This document shows, piece after piece, positions 25,616-35,442 of a stretch of DNA of 64,000 nt (position 1 is the stretch's first letter; every line of letters begins with the position of its first letter). Location: contig JAXMNU010000005.1 in the NCBI GenBank assembly GCA_034670265.1, forward strand, positions 226,052-290,051, read 5' to 3'. Both the position numbers and the translations under genes were made by a program. This stretch comes from Halomarinibacterium sp034670265. Lineage in GTDB: Bacteria; Bacteroidota; Bacteroidia; Flavobacteriales; Flavobacteriaceae. Under the pieces are notes generated by a model. That model saw only the letters and a program-made list of their open reading frames with translations, was not told where the DNA came from and did no database searches.

Positions 25616-26193
25616 ATTTTAATAAAGGAAATGGTTTAGTGCCTGTAATCATTCAACACGCAACTACGCTGCAAGTATTAATGTTGGGATATATGAATTC
25701 CGAAGCATTTCAAAAAACAAAAGAAACCCGTTTGGTTACTTTTTACAGCCGAAGTAAACAACGGCTTTGGACAAAAGGAGAAGTTTCTGGCAATACTTTA
25801 CAAGTGAAAGATATACAGCTTGATTGTGATAATGACACCCTTTTAATTATGGCTATGCCCACTGGCCCAACTTGCCATACAGGAAGCACTAGTTGTTTTA
25901 AAGAAGAAACTTCCAAAGGTTTTTTATATGAACTTGAAAAGACTATTTCAGAAAGAATAGACCAAAAGACCAAAGGCTCGTACACATTTCAACTATTTCA
26001 AAAAGGAATAAATAAAGTAGCACAAAAAGTAGGAGAAGAGGCTATAGAATTAGTTATAGAAGCAAAAGATACAAATGATGAACTATTTAAAAACGAAGCA
26101 GCAGATTTGTTATATCACTATTTAATTCTATTAAAAACAAAAGGGTATGCGTTTGAAGAAATTGAAGATGTTTTAAAAAAACGAAGTAAATAG
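25606..26193 (+). CDS. hisIE: Bifunctional PR-AMP cyclohydrolase/PR-ATP pyrophosphatase
   Basis: 195 residues, two domains that do steps 3 and 2 of histidine synthesis. The HisI part (1-105) has MLGYMNSEAFQKT, FYSRSKQRLWTKGE and the metal-binding DCDNDTLL and GPTCHTGSTSCF. The HisE part (110-195) is helical with KVGEEAIELVIEAK and EAADLLYHYLIL, metal-binding Glu and Asp residues. Last gene of the operon; together the eight genes cover all ten steps. Confidence 0.97.
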   Translation: MEIDFNKGNGLVPVIIQHATTLQVLMLGYMNSEAFQKTKETRLVTFYSRSKQRLWTKGEVSGNTLQVKDIQLDCDNDTLLIMAMPTGPTCHTGSTSCFKEETSKGFLYELEKTISERIDQKTKGSYTFQLFQKGINKVAQKVGEEAIELVIEAKDTNDELFKNEAADLLYHYLILLKTKGYAFEEIEDVLKKRSK

Positions 26194-26216
26194 TGTTTTT
26201 AGGTCTTGAAAATATG

Positions 26217-26233
26217 AAAATTTGTAACTTTTC
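26217..26233 (+). promoter_or_regulatory. Shared promoter motif, copy 1 (DUF4212/symporter operon)
   Basis: AAAATTTGTAACTTTTC is identical at 28309-28325 upstream of acs. It includes TAACTTTT as a possible -7 element, with TTG at 26205. The downstream ATG is 50 bases away. Confidence 0.5.
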
Positions 26234-26282
26234 GGTTTTCAAAATTGATTTTAATACTTAGTATGCTGCAATTCATCGTTTT

Positions 26283-26567
26283 ATGAAAAACAAACAACAA
26301 CACGCAACTGCTTATTGGAAAGAAAACCTAAAATATGTTTCTATTCTTTTAGCTATTTGGTTTATAGTTTCCTATGGGTTTGGAATTATGTTAAAAGAGC
26401 CATTAGATAAATTTGAATTGGGAGGATTTAAACTTGGTTTTTGGTTTGCACAGCAAGGTGCAATTTATGTGTTTGTCATTCTCATTTTTGTCTATGTTAG
26501 GTTGATGAATAAACTTGACAAAAAGTATGGCTTTGACAAAGAGGAATCAAAAAGTGAAAAAGTATGA
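26283..26567 (+). CDS. DUF4212 small membrane subunit
   Basis: 94 residues with two transmembrane helices (VSILLAIWFIVSYGFGIML and GAIYVFVILIFVYVRLM) and the motif FWFAQQGAIYVFV typical of DUF4212. The family is almost always encoded just before a sodium:solute symporter, and here the two genes overlap by 4 bases. It is thought to be the small subunit of a two-part acetate/solute transporter. Acs lies immediately downstream. Confidence 0.9.
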   Translation: MKNKQQHATAYWKENLKYVSILLAIWFIVSYGFGIMLKEPLDKFELGGFKLGFWFAQQGAIYVFVILIFVYVRLMNKLDKKYGFDKEESKSEKV

Positions 26568-28276
26568 GCGTACAAACTTGGACGTATATTATCGTTGGAA
26601 TCACTTTTGCTCTTTACATTGGTATTGCTATTTGGTCTAAAGCAAGTTCGACAAAAGATTTTTACATCGCAGGAGGAGGCGTAAGTCCTTGGGCTAATGG
26701 TATGGCAACTGCCGCCGATTGGATGAGTGCTGCCTCTTTTATTTCCATGGCAGGAATAATTGCCTTTACTGGATACGATGGCTCTGTATATCTCATGGGG
26801 TGGACAGGGGGGTACGTTTTACTTGCACTACTTCTAGCCCCCTACCTAAGAAAGTTTGGTAAGTTTACAGTCCCAGATTTTATTGGTGAAAGATATTATT
26901 CAAAAACGGCACGTGTTGTAGCAGTTTGTTGTGCTTTACTAGTCTCTTTTACCTATGTTGCTGGACAAATGCGTGGTGTAGGTGTGGTATTCTCGAGGTT
27001 TTTAGAAGTTGAAATTAACACTGGTGTCTTTATAGGAATGGTCATTGTACTTTTCTATGCTGTCCTAGGAGGAATGAAAGGAATTACTTATACACAAGTA
27101 GCTCAATATTGTGTGCTAATTTTTGCCTTTATGGTTCCAGCTATTTTTATTAGTATTCAAATGACAGGAAACCCAATACCCCAACTTGGCATGGGAAGTA
27201 CTGTAAATGATAGTTCAGGGCTTTATCTTCTTGAAAAATTAAATGGATTATCTACAGAACTTGGTTTTACAGAATATACAAACGGAACCAAAAGCAAAAT
27301 TGATGTTTTTGCAATTACACTAGCTTTAATGGTAGGAACAGCGGGATTACCCCATGTAATTGTACGTTTTTTTACAGTAAAACGAGTGAGAGACGCTCGA
27401 AAATCTGCTGGAATTGCTTTATTGCTTATAGCGATATTATACACCACTGCTCCTGCAGTTGCTGTTTTTGCAAAGACAAACCTTATTAATACTGTTAGTG
27501 AACAACCGTATAACAAAATGCCTCCTTGGTTTAAAAATTGGGAGACTACTGGTTTATTAAGTTATGAAGATAAAAATGGAGATGGTAATATTCAGTATGT
27601 AGCTAACCCAGAATTGAATGAACTTACAGTAGATAGAGATATCATGGTATTGGCAAATCCAGAAATTGCAAATCTACCAGCTTGGGTTATTGCTTTAGTG
27701 GCGGCTGGAGGACTTGCTGCTGCACTTTCAACCGCTGCAGGATTATTATTAGTTATATCATCATCTGTTTCTCACGATCTTATTAAAAAAGTATTTAAGC
27801 CTACCATTTCGGAAAAAGGAGAATTGCTTTCAGCACGTATCGCGGCAACTGTTTCGGTAATTATTGCTGGGTATTTTGGCATCAATCCGCCTGGATTCGT
27901 TGCCGCAGTAGTAGCTCTAGCATTTGGTCTTGCAGCTGCTTCATTCTTTCCCGCTATTGTATTGGGCATCTTTTATAAAAAAATGAATAAAGAAGGCGCT
28001 GTGGCTGGAATGATTGTGGGAATTTCAATAATGATATTTTATATGTTGAAATTTAAATTCGGAATTTTTGATGGTGGAAAAGAAGCCGTAGCAAGCCTCT
28101 CCAAAGATTGGTGGTTTGGCATTTCCCCCGAAGGTTTTGGTGCAGTAGCCATGCTTCTCAACTTTGTTGTGGCAATTATGGTATACTGGTTTACTCCTAA
28201 TCCTCCAAATGAAGTTCAAGAAATAGTTGAAAACATTCGAATCCCAAATGGAGCAGGGAAAGCATCTTCGCATTAA
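26564..28276 (+). CDS. Sodium:solute symporter, acetate permease type
   Basis: 570 residues with about 13 transmembrane helices, SSS family. DFYIAGGGVSPWANGMATAADWMSAASFISMAG and the later AALSTAAGLLLVISSSVSHDL segment carry the sodium- and substrate-binding small residues of the ActP branch. A polar insert near residues 310-360 (KNGDGNIQYVAN) is extramembrane. DUF4212 upstream and acs downstream point to acetate or other short carboxylates; substrate is inferred from context. Confidence 0.88.
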   Translation: MSVQTWTYIIVGITFALYIGIAIWSKASSTKDFYIAGGGVSPWANGMATAADWMSAASFISMAGIIAFTGYDGSVYLMGWTGGYVLLALLLAPYLRKFGKFTVPDFIGERYYSKTARVVAVCCALLVSFTYVAGQMRGVGVVFSRFLEVEINTGVFIGMVIVLFYAVLGGMKGITYTQVAQYCVLIFAFMVPAIFISIQMTGNPIPQLGMGSTVNDSSGLYLLEKLNGLSTELGFTEYTNGTKSKIDVFAITLALMVGTAGLPHVIVRFFTVKRVRDARKSAGIALLLIAILYTTAPAVAVFAKTNLINTVSEQPYNKMPPWFKNWETTGLLSYEDKNGDGNIQYVANPELNELTVDRDIMVLANPEIANLPAWVIALVAAGGLAAALSTAAGLLLVISSSVSHDLIKKVFKPTISEKGELLSARIAATVSVIIAGYFGINPPGFVAAVVALAFGLAAASFFPAIVLGIFYKKMNKEGAVAGMIVGISIMIFYMLKFKFGIFDGGKEAVASLSKDWWFGISPEGFGAVAMLLNFVVAIMVYWFTPNPPNEVQEIVENIRIPNGAGKASSH

Positions 28277-28308
28277 ATAAAATTTTTCTTAATTGATTTG
28301 AGATTTTT

Positions 28309-28325
28309 AAAATTTGTAACTTTTC
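28309..28325 (+). promoter_or_regulatory. Shared promoter motif, copy 2 (acs)
   Basis: The same 17 bases as at 26217 lie 20 bases before the acs ATG, with TTG at 28298. This suggests acs has its own promoter controlled like the transporter operon. Confidence 0.5.
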
Positions 28326-28344
28326 CCTTTCAAATTATTAATAA

Positions 28345-30252
28345 ATGAGTCAGTACCATATTAAAAGTTTAGAAGAATATTTTCAAGTATATCGAAAAAG
28401 TATTCGCGACCCCGAAACTTTTTGGGAAGAAATAGCAGAAGAAAATTTTGTGTGGCGTAAACGATGGAACAAAGTTCTTGATTGGGATTTTAGCAAGCCA
28501 GAAGTAGCCTGGTTTCAAGGAGCAAAACTTAACATCACCGAGAATTGTATTGATAGACACCTCTCCACTCGTGGAAACAAAACAGCCATTATTTTTGAAC
28601 CCAATAACCCCAAAGAAAAAGCACAACACATTACTTACAAACAGCTACACCAAAAGGTCTGCCAGTTTGCTAATGTCCTTACCGAAAAAGGAATTAAAAA
28701 AGGAGATCGAGTTTGTATTTACCTACCTATGATTCCCGAGTTAGCAATTTCAACATTAGCATGCGCACGCATTGGAGCTATTCATAGTATCGTTTTTGCT
28801 GGTTTTTCGGCTAACGCATTACGCACAAGAATAAATGATTGTGAATGTAAAATGGTTATTACAAGTGATGGTTCCTTCCGCGGAAATAAAACCATCGATT
28901 TAAAAGGCATTGTCGACGAAGCGTTAAAAGAAACTCCATGCGTAGAAACAGTTTTGGTGGCACAACGAACACATTCAGAAATTGAAATGAAAGAAGGACG
29001 TGATCATTGGCTTGAACCCTTAATTGAAGCTGCTTACAAAGACTGTGCTATTGAAGTGATGGATGCAGAAGATCCTTTATTCATTTTGTATACTTCGGGC
29101 TCAACAGGAAAGCCTAAAGGAATGATGCATACTACCGCAGGTTATATGGTATATACCGCATATACATTTAAGAATGTTTTTCAGTATCGTGAAGATGATG
29201 TGTATTGGTGTACAGCAGATATTGGTTGGATAACGGGACATAGTTACATTTTATATGGCCCTCTCGCCAATGGAGCGACAACTATTATGTTTGAAGGGGT
29301 TCCAACCTATCCAGATTGGGGACGTTTTTGGCAAATTATTGAAAAACACAAAGTGAATCAGTTTTACACAGCACCAACAGCTATTAGAGCATTGGCAAAG
29401 GAAAACCTCAGCTTTGTTGAAAAATATGATCTTTCTAGTTTAAAGGTTTTAGGGACTGTTGGCGAGCCTATTAACGAAGAAGCCTGGCATTGGTACGATG
29501 ATATTATTGGAAAAGGAAACACCCCCATTGTAGATACATGGTGGCAAACTGAAACTGGCGGCATCATGATTTCTCCAATCCCCTTTGTAACGCCAACCAT
29601 CCCAACATTTGCTACGCTTCCTTTGCCTGGAATTCAACCCTGTTTAATGGATGAACAGGGCGATGAAATAAAAGGAAATCCTGCTAACGGAAGACTTTGT
29701 GTAAAATTCCCATGGCCCTCTATGGCACGAACTATTTGGGGAAATCATCAACGCTATAAGGATACCTATTTTTCAACTTTTGAAAATAAATACTTTACGG
29801 GTGATGGTGCTTTACGAGATAATACGGGTTATTACAGAATTACAGGAAGAGTAGATGATGTCATTATAGTTTCGGGCCACAACTTAGGAACTGCTCCAAT
29901 TGAGGATGCCATAAACGAGCATCCCGCGGTCGCCGAAAGTGCCATTGTAGGCTTCCCGCACGATGTAAAAGGAAATGCCTTGTACGGTTATGTTATTTTA
30001 AAGGAAACTGGAGAAACTCGAAATCATGATAATCTGCGTAAAGAAATCAATCAACTCATTACGGAAAAAATTGGTCCTATCGCCAAATTGGATAAAATTC
30101 AATTTACGTCTGGCTTACCTAAAACGCGAAGTGGAAAAATTATGCGAAGAATCCTTCGAAAAATTGCCCATAAAGACACCTCAAACCTAGGAGACACAAG
30201 TACTTTGTTAAACCCTGAAGTAGTTGAAGACATTATTGAAAATGCTTTGTAA
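28345..30252 (+). CDS. acs: Acetyl-CoA synthetase
   Basis: 635 residues. It activates acetate to acetyl-CoA through acetyl-AMP. The adenylate-forming signatures are YTSGSTGKPKGMMHT, DTWWQTETGG and YFTGDGA; the C-terminal lysine K598 in KTRSGKIMRR performs adenylation and is the residue regulated by acetylation in homologues. Length and N-terminal domain fit Acs rather than propionyl or medium-chain ligases. It follows the acetate-type transporter and shares its promoter motif. Confidence 0.95.
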   Translation: MSQYHIKSLEEYFQVYRKSIRDPETFWEEIAEENFVWRKRWNKVLDWDFSKPEVAWFQGAKLNITENCIDRHLSTRGNKTAIIFEPNNPKEKAQHITYKQLHQKVCQFANVLTEKGIKKGDRVCIYLPMIPELAISTLACARIGAIHSIVFAGFSANALRTRINDCECKMVITSDGSFRGNKTIDLKGIVDEALKETPCVETVLVAQRTHSEIEMKEGRDHWLEPLIEAAYKDCAIEVMDAEDPLFILYTSGSTGKPKGMMHTTAGYMVYTAYTFKNVFQYREDDVYWCTADIGWITGHSYILYGPLANGATTIMFEGVPTYPDWGRFWQIIEKHKVNQFYTAPTAIRALAKENLSFVEKYDLSSLKVLGTVGEPINEEAWHWYDDIIGKGNTPIVDTWWQTETGGIMISPIPFVTPTIPTFATLPLPGIQPCLMDEQGDEIKGNPANGRLCVKFPWPSMARTIWGNHQRYKDTYFSTFENKYFTGDGALRDNTGYYRITGRVDDVIIVSGHNLGTAPIEDAINEHPAVAESAIVGFPHDVKGNALYGYVILKETGETRNHDNLRKEINQLITEKIGPIAKLDKIQFTSGLPKTRSGKIMRRILRKIAHKDTSNLGDTSTLLNPEVVEDIIENAL

Positions 30253-30291
30253 ATAGTCTCCATTTCCATTTTTGCCTTCAACAAAAAAAAG

Positions 30292-30299
30292 TACTTTTG
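30292..30299 (+). promoter_or_regulatory. Promoter -7 element of the TonB receptor gene
   Basis: TACTTTTG fits TAnnTTTG. It predicts a 5' leader of roughly 75-80 bases. Confidence 0.5.
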
Positions 30300-30301
30300 T
30301 G

Positions 30302-30371
30302 CTTCAAAAAAATTAATCATCCTACAATCAGCACGGTTTTTGTGGGGTTACTGAAAATCAATTTTTTGAAG
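30302..30371 (+). promoter_or_regulatory. Structured 5' leader of the TonB receptor
   Basis: CTTCAAAAAAATT (30302-30314) and AATTTTTTGAAG (30360-30371) are complementary with one bulged A. Inside, TCAG/CTGA and CAC/GTG can form a smaller stem. The hairpin ends 11 bases before the ATG. I do not recognise a known riboswitch class. Confidence 0.4.
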
Positions 30372-30382
30372 AAAGCTAACCT

Positions 30383-32788
30383 ATGAACCTATTTACAAAG
30401 ATTTTTATTGTCTTTTTATTTTCTCAAAGTGTTTTTTCTCAGGTTATTACCATAACTGATGTAGACTCTGGGCAACCTCTAGATTTAGTGACGCTTATGA
30501 GTGATTCACCTAAGGCTTTTGCCACAACCAATGCAAAAGGACAAGCAGATATAAGTAATTTTAAAGGTTCGGAAAGGATAGAAATTCGAACCTTGGGATA
30601 TGAAACGCTTTTTAAATCTTATACTGAATTACAATCCAATAATTTTGAAATAGATTTATCTCTTTCAAATATTAGTATCGATCAAGTGGTAATATCGGCA
30701 ACTCGATGGAATCAATCGAGTTCGAAAATACCCTCTAAAATTGTTTCCATTTCACCAAACACCATTGCTTTACAAAACCCACAAACTGCTGCAGATTTGT
30801 TGGGAATCTCTGGAAAAGTTTTTATTCAGAAAAGCCAGCAAGGTGGCGGAAGTCCTATGATACGTGGATTTGCTACCAATCGATTGCTTTATACAGTTGA
30901 TGGGGTGCGCATGAATACGGCCATCTTTAGAAGTGGGAATCTTCAAAATGTGATATCGCTCGATGCTTTTGCTATGGAACGCACAGAGGTTCTTTTTGGT
31001 CCAGATGCTGTAATTTACGGAAGTGATGCCATTGGGGGTGTTATGAGTTTTCAAACACTCGTACCAGAATTTTCTGCCGATGAAAAAACCTATGTTTCTG
31101 GAAAAGCAGTTACGAGATACGCCACAGCTAACCAAGAAAAAACTGGTCATTTCGACGTAAATGTGGGTTGGAAGAAGTGGGCATTTATTTCCAGCATTAC
31201 TGCCACAGATTATGGAGACCTAAGACAAGGCAGTGTAGGTCCAGATGAATTTCTTCGTCCCTTTTATGTGAAGCGCCAGGACAGCATGGATATTGTAGTT
31301 ACCAATGAAGATCCTCGAGTACAAACTCCATCTGGTTTTAGCCAAATTAATATGATGCAAAAGTTGCGTTATAAGCCCAGTGATAAGTGGGATTTTCAAT
31401 ACGGGTTTCATTATTCTGAAACGTCTTCCTATGGTAGGTATGACCGCCATCAAAGAACCCGCAATGATTTGCCAAGATATGGTGAATGGAATTACGGTCC
31501 TCAAATTTGGATGATGAATAATCTAAATATTACACATACTACTTCCAATTCCCTTTTTGATGAAATGGCTTTGCGATTGGCTATTCAAAATTTTGATGAA
31601 AGCCGTATTAGCCGAGGCTTCAACGAAAGCGACCGTGAATCCCAAACAGAAAAGGTATATGCCTACTCTGGAAATCTAGATTTTACAAAATCTTTGGGCG
31701 AACGTAACCAGTTGTTTTATGGATTGGAAATTGTATATAATGACGTTCGTTCTAATGGATCAATCACCAATATTGACACTGGAGTCACAACATTAGGCCC
31801 ATCACGATATCCATATGCTACTTGGGCATCGTATGCTGCTTATATTTCAAATCAATTTACGGTAAGTGAGAAATTTATGGTACAAGGAGGTGTGCGTTAC
31901 AACCACAATACGTTGGATGCAGAATTTGACACCACTTTTTTTCCATTCCCTTTTGAAACGGCAAGTTTGGATAATGGGTCATTAACTGGAAACTTTGGAA
32001 TGGTGTACAGACCTAGTAAAGACTGGGTGGTGAGTGCTAATGCTGCAACCGCATTTAGAGCCCCTAACGTGGATGATGTTGGAAAGGTATTTGATTCGGA
32101 GCCAGGAGCTGTGGTAATTCCCAACCCAGATTTAAAAGCCGAATATGCTTACAATGGTGATGTTGGAATTGCTAAGATATTCGACAAAAATGTAAAAGTA
32201 GATGTTTCTGCCTATTATACTCTTCTTAAAAATGCCCTAGTGCGAAGAGATTTTCAATTAAACGGCCAAGACAGCATAATGTATGACGGTGAGTTAAGTC
32301 AAGTTCAGGCAATTCAAAATGCTGCGGAGGCAAATGTTTTTGGAATTCAAGCAGGGATTGAAATAAAATTGCCTAAAGGATTTGGATTCTCTTCAGATTT
32401 TAACTTTCAGAAAGGAGAAGAAGAATTGGATGACGGCACAACAAGTCCATCTCGACATGCGGCTCCGTGGTTTGGAGTCTCTCGCCTAAATTTTAAAACT
32501 CAAAAGTTAAACATGCAAATGTATGTTGACTATAGTGGTGAGGTGAAATTTGAAGATTTAGCCGAAGAAGAAAAAGGTAAAACAGAGATTTATGCAATTA
32601 ATGATAACGGAGACCCTTATGCTCCAGGATGGTATACGCTTAATTTTAAAGCCCAATATCAGCTTACCGATAAAATTTCGGTGAACGGCGGATTAGAAAA
32701 TATCACCGATAGGCGCTACAGACCCTACAGTTCTGGAATTTCTGGTGCAGGAAGAAATTTTATTTTGTCATTAAGGGCAGCATTTTAA
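30383..32788 (+). CDS. TonB-dependent receptor, heme-receptor-like
   Basis: 801 residues. Signal peptide MNLFTKIFIVFLFSQSVFSQ, then a carboxypeptidase-regulatory-like domain (20-105), a plug (SPMIRGFATNRLLYTVDGVRM) and a 22-strand barrel ending in the aromatic AAF. FRAP (FRAPNVDDV) and NPDL boxes, hallmarks of heme/hemoglobin receptors, are present, but no His lies between them as in classical heme receptors. It sits in the outer membrane and imports a chelated ligand using TonB energy. A terminator follows. Ligand inferred only. Confidence 0.88.
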   Translation: MNLFTKIFIVFLFSQSVFSQVITITDVDSGQPLDLVTLMSDSPKAFATTNAKGQADISNFKGSERIEIRTLGYETLFKSYTELQSNNFEIDLSLSNISIDQVVISATRWNQSSSKIPSKIVSISPNTIALQNPQTAADLLGISGKVFIQKSQQGGGSPMIRGFATNRLLYTVDGVRMNTAIFRSGNLQNVISLDAFAMERTEVLFGPDAVIYGSDAIGGVMSFQTLVPEFSADEKTYVSGKAVTRYATANQEKTGHFDVNVGWKKWAFISSITATDYGDLRQGSVGPDEFLRPFYVKRQDSMDIVVTNEDPRVQTPSGFSQINMMQKLRYKPSDKWDFQYGFHYSETSSYGRYDRHQRTRNDLPRYGEWNYGPQIWMMNNLNITHTTSNSLFDEMALRLAIQNFDESRISRGFNESDRESQTEKVYAYSGNLDFTKSLGERNQLFYGLEIVYNDVRSNGSITNIDTGVTTLGPSRYPYATWASYAAYISNQFTVSEKFMVQGGVRYNHNTLDAEFDTTFFPFPFETASLDNGSLTGNFGMVYRPSKDWVVSANAATAFRAPNVDDVGKVFDSEPGAVVIPNPDLKAEYAYNGDVGIAKIFDKNVKVDVSAYYTLLKNALVRRDFQLNGQDSIMYDGELSQVQAIQNAAEANVFGIQAGIEIKLPKGFGFSSDFNFQKGEEELDDGTTSPSRHAAPWFGVSRLNFKTQKLNMQMYVDYSGEVKFEDLAEEEKGKTEIYAINDNGDPYAPGWYTLNFKAQYQLTDKISVNGGLENITDRRYRPYSSGISGAGRNFILSLRAAF

Positions 32789-32800
32789 AAAATTTATTTA

Positions 32801-32833
32801 AAACCCGTCAATCTCTATTGACGGGTTTTTTTT
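32801..32833 (+). terminator. Terminator of the TonB receptor gene
   Basis: AAACCCGTCAAT and ATTGACGGGTTT form a 12-bp stem around CTCT, followed by T residues. Confidence 0.85.
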
Positions 32834-32874
32834 AAACTCTTTATTCAGTACCTTTAATATTGAAAAAAAGAGCT

Positions 32875-35442
32875 ATGCGACATACAAAAGAAGAACGTTT
32901 TCAGCAACACGTACTATCAAAGTACCAAGTGTACAATAGTATTTTTATGACGTTGCCTTTTGATAGAATAACCAAAACAGGTGTTTTGTTGCCTTTATTT
33001 CAGGAAATTTGTGAAAATGGATTCCAAAATCATAAAAATCCTTCGGAAATTGTCACTTCCTTTTTTAAACAATATCGGGATAACCCGTCAGAGCAAGAAC
33101 AGATAAATTTATTATTTCGATTCATTCAATACATTGAAAGACAAGTTGTTTTATTTGATGCGATTGAGGAAGCAACCTTCACTATTATTAATAATATGGA
33201 TGGCCGCGGAACCCTACGAAATGTAAAAGAAGAAGCTGAGGATAAAAACAAAAAAGAGGCTCTTAAAAAGTATCTTCAACACTTTAAAGTACGTACGGTT
33301 TTAACCGCACACCCAACGCAGTTCTATCCTGGCTCAGTTTTGGGAATTATTACAGATTTAGCGAAAGCAATTGAAAAAAATCAATTAGAGCAGATAAAGT
33401 TACTGCTTGCGCAGTTAGGAAAAACTCCGTTTTTCAAAAAAACCAAGCCCACACCTTATGATGAAGCAGTGAGTCTTATTTGGTATTTGGAAAATGTATT
33501 TTACGAATCTGTTACAACCATTTATGACTACATTCAGAATAATATTTTTGAAGGAGAGCCACTTCAAAATCAGGTTATTAATTTAGGATTTTGGCCTGGG
33601 GGAGATCGCGACGGAAACCCGTTTGTGACTACTGAAATTACACTTCAAGTTGCAGAAAGACTTAGGCAAACTATTCTGAAAAATTATCATAAAGATATAA
33701 GAAAGCTTCGCCGAAGAATTACATTTGATGGTGCAGAAAACCTATTAATTGAACTTGAGACAAAACTTTTCAAAAATATTAATCTTCCTCAAAATAAAGC
33801 TACGATTTCGGCTGAAGAAATTATAAATCGCCTTTCAGAAATTAAAGCTGTTTTAATTGAAAAACACCAATCCCTTTTTAAAGAATTAGTGGAAGATTTA
33901 ATCAATAAAGTAACGCTATTTGGGTTATACTTTGCTTCACTCGATATACGTCAAGATTCGCGCGTACATACTAGCGTTATGAATGCCATAGCAAAAGATC
34001 AACCTAAACTTTTCAGTAAAAAATATGATGCTTTAACTGAAACTGAAAAAATTTCAGCATTAAGTTCATTACAAGGCAAAATTGACCCTAGGTCTTTAAC
34101 TGATGATATGGCGCAAAAAACTTTGGAGTCTATGTATGCCATGAAAGACATTCAAAAATACAATGGAGAACAAGGCTGTAATAGGTATATTATTAGTAAT
34201 AACGGAAGCGTAGTAAATGTTTTGGAGGCATTTGCTATGATTCGCCTTTGCGATTGGCAAAGTCCTACGGTTGATGTAATTCCCCTTTTTGAAACTGTAG
34301 ATGATTTACAATCTGCAAATACAGTCATGGAAACCCTTTATACTAATCCCGAATATAGTGAACACCTTAAACGAAGAGGTAACAAACAATCTATCATGTT
34401 GGGTTTTAGTGATGGTACTAAAGATGGCGGCTATCTCATGGCAAACTGGAGTATTTTTACTGCCAAAGAACGATTAACTGAAGTTTCACGAAAACACGGA
34501 ATTACTGCTATTTTCTTTGATGGCCGTGGAGGTCCACCGGCTCGTGGAGGTGGAAAAACACATCAGTTTTATGCGTCTTTAGGCAACACTATTGAACACG
34601 AAGAAGTACAACTCACTATTCAAGGGCAAACTATTAGTTCTAATTTTGGAACGCTGGATTCATGTCAATACAATATAGAACAGTTATTAAGCTCTGGAAT
34701 TGTCAACGAGATTTTTAGTGACGAAAAAAAGAATCTCTCTGCAGAAGACAGGCAAACTATGGAGCAATTGGCTGAATTAAGTTACACAGCCTATAAAGAG
34801 TTTAAAAGTCACCCTAAGTTTCTTCCCTATCTCGAGCAAATGAGTACGCTCAAGTATTATGCAAAAACAAATATTGGAAGTCGACCTTCTAAACGAGGAA
34901 AAAGTGATGAGTTAGTCTTTAGTGATCTTCGTGCCATCCCGTTTGTAGGTAGTTGGAGTCAATTAAAACAGAACGTTCCTGGCTTTTATGGTGTAGGTGT
35001 TGCTTTGGAATCGTTTCTGAAAAGTGGAGATTTTGAAAAAGTAGAGTCTTTGTATCATAATTCAGCATTTTTTAGAACACTTCTAGAAAATAGTATGATG
35101 AGTTTAACAAAATCTTTCTTTCCGCTTACGGCATATATGAAAGACGACCCAGAATTTGGAAGATTTTGGGAGCTCATTCACCAAGAATACGAACGCAGTA
35201 AAAACCTGCTTTTAAAATTAACAGGATCCAATGAACTCATGGAAGACAGCAAGGCGATGAGAGCATCCATTGCAGTTAGGGAGAAAATAGTCCTTCCGTT
35301 ATTAACTATTCAACAATTTGCATTAAGAGAAATCCAAAAATTAAAAAAAGAAAATGGTGACCCAAAGCTTATTGAAACTTATGAAAAAATGGTGACACGT
35401 TCGTTATTCGGAAATATAAATGCCGCTCGAAACAGTGCTTAA
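32875..35442 (+). CDS. ppc: Phosphoenolpyruvate carboxylase
   Basis: 855 residues; the ATG at 32875 is preferred over an in-frame TTG at 32860. It carboxylates PEP to oxaloacetate to refill the TCA cycle. Catalytic His146 lies in LTAHPTQF; GGDRDGNPF (242-250), FFDGRGGPPARGGGKTH and NIGSRPSKR hold substrate-binding residues. The C-terminus ends RNSA where enterobacterial enzymes end NTG. The stop overlaps convergent recO by four bases. Confidence 0.95.
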   Translation: MRHTKEERFQQHVLSKYQVYNSIFMTLPFDRITKTGVLLPLFQEICENGFQNHKNPSEIVTSFFKQYRDNPSEQEQINLLFRFIQYIERQVVLFDAIEEATFTIINNMDGRGTLRNVKEEAEDKNKKEALKKYLQHFKVRTVLTAHPTQFYPGSVLGIITDLAKAIEKNQLEQIKLLLAQLGKTPFFKKTKPTPYDEAVSLIWYLENVFYESVTTIYDYIQNNIFEGEPLQNQVINLGFWPGGDRDGNPFVTTEITLQVAERLRQTILKNYHKDIRKLRRRITFDGAENLLIELETKLFKNINLPQNKATISAEEIINRLSEIKAVLIEKHQSLFKELVEDLINKVTLFGLYFASLDIRQDSRVHTSVMNAIAKDQPKLFSKKYDALTETEKISALSSLQGKIDPRSLTDDMAQKTLESMYAMKDIQKYNGEQGCNRYIISNNGSVVNVLEAFAMIRLCDWQSPTVDVIPLFETVDDLQSANTVMETLYTNPEYSEHLKRRGNKQSIMLGFSDGTKDGGYLMANWSIFTAKERLTEVSRKHGITAIFFDGRGGPPARGGGKTHQFYASLGNTIEHEEVQLTIQGQTISSNFGTLDSCQYNIEQLLSSGIVNEIFSDEKKNLSAEDRQTMEQLAELSYTAYKEFKSHPKFLPYLEQMSTLKYYAKTNIGSRPSKRGKSDELVFSDLRAIPFVGSWSQLKQNVPGFYGVGVALESFLKSGDFEKVESLYHNSAFFRTLLENSMMSLTKSFFPLTAYMKDDPEFGRFWELIHQEYERSKNLLLKLTGSNELMEDSKAMRASIAVREKIVLPLLTIQQFALREIQKLKKENGDPKLIETYEKMVTRSLFGNINAARNSA

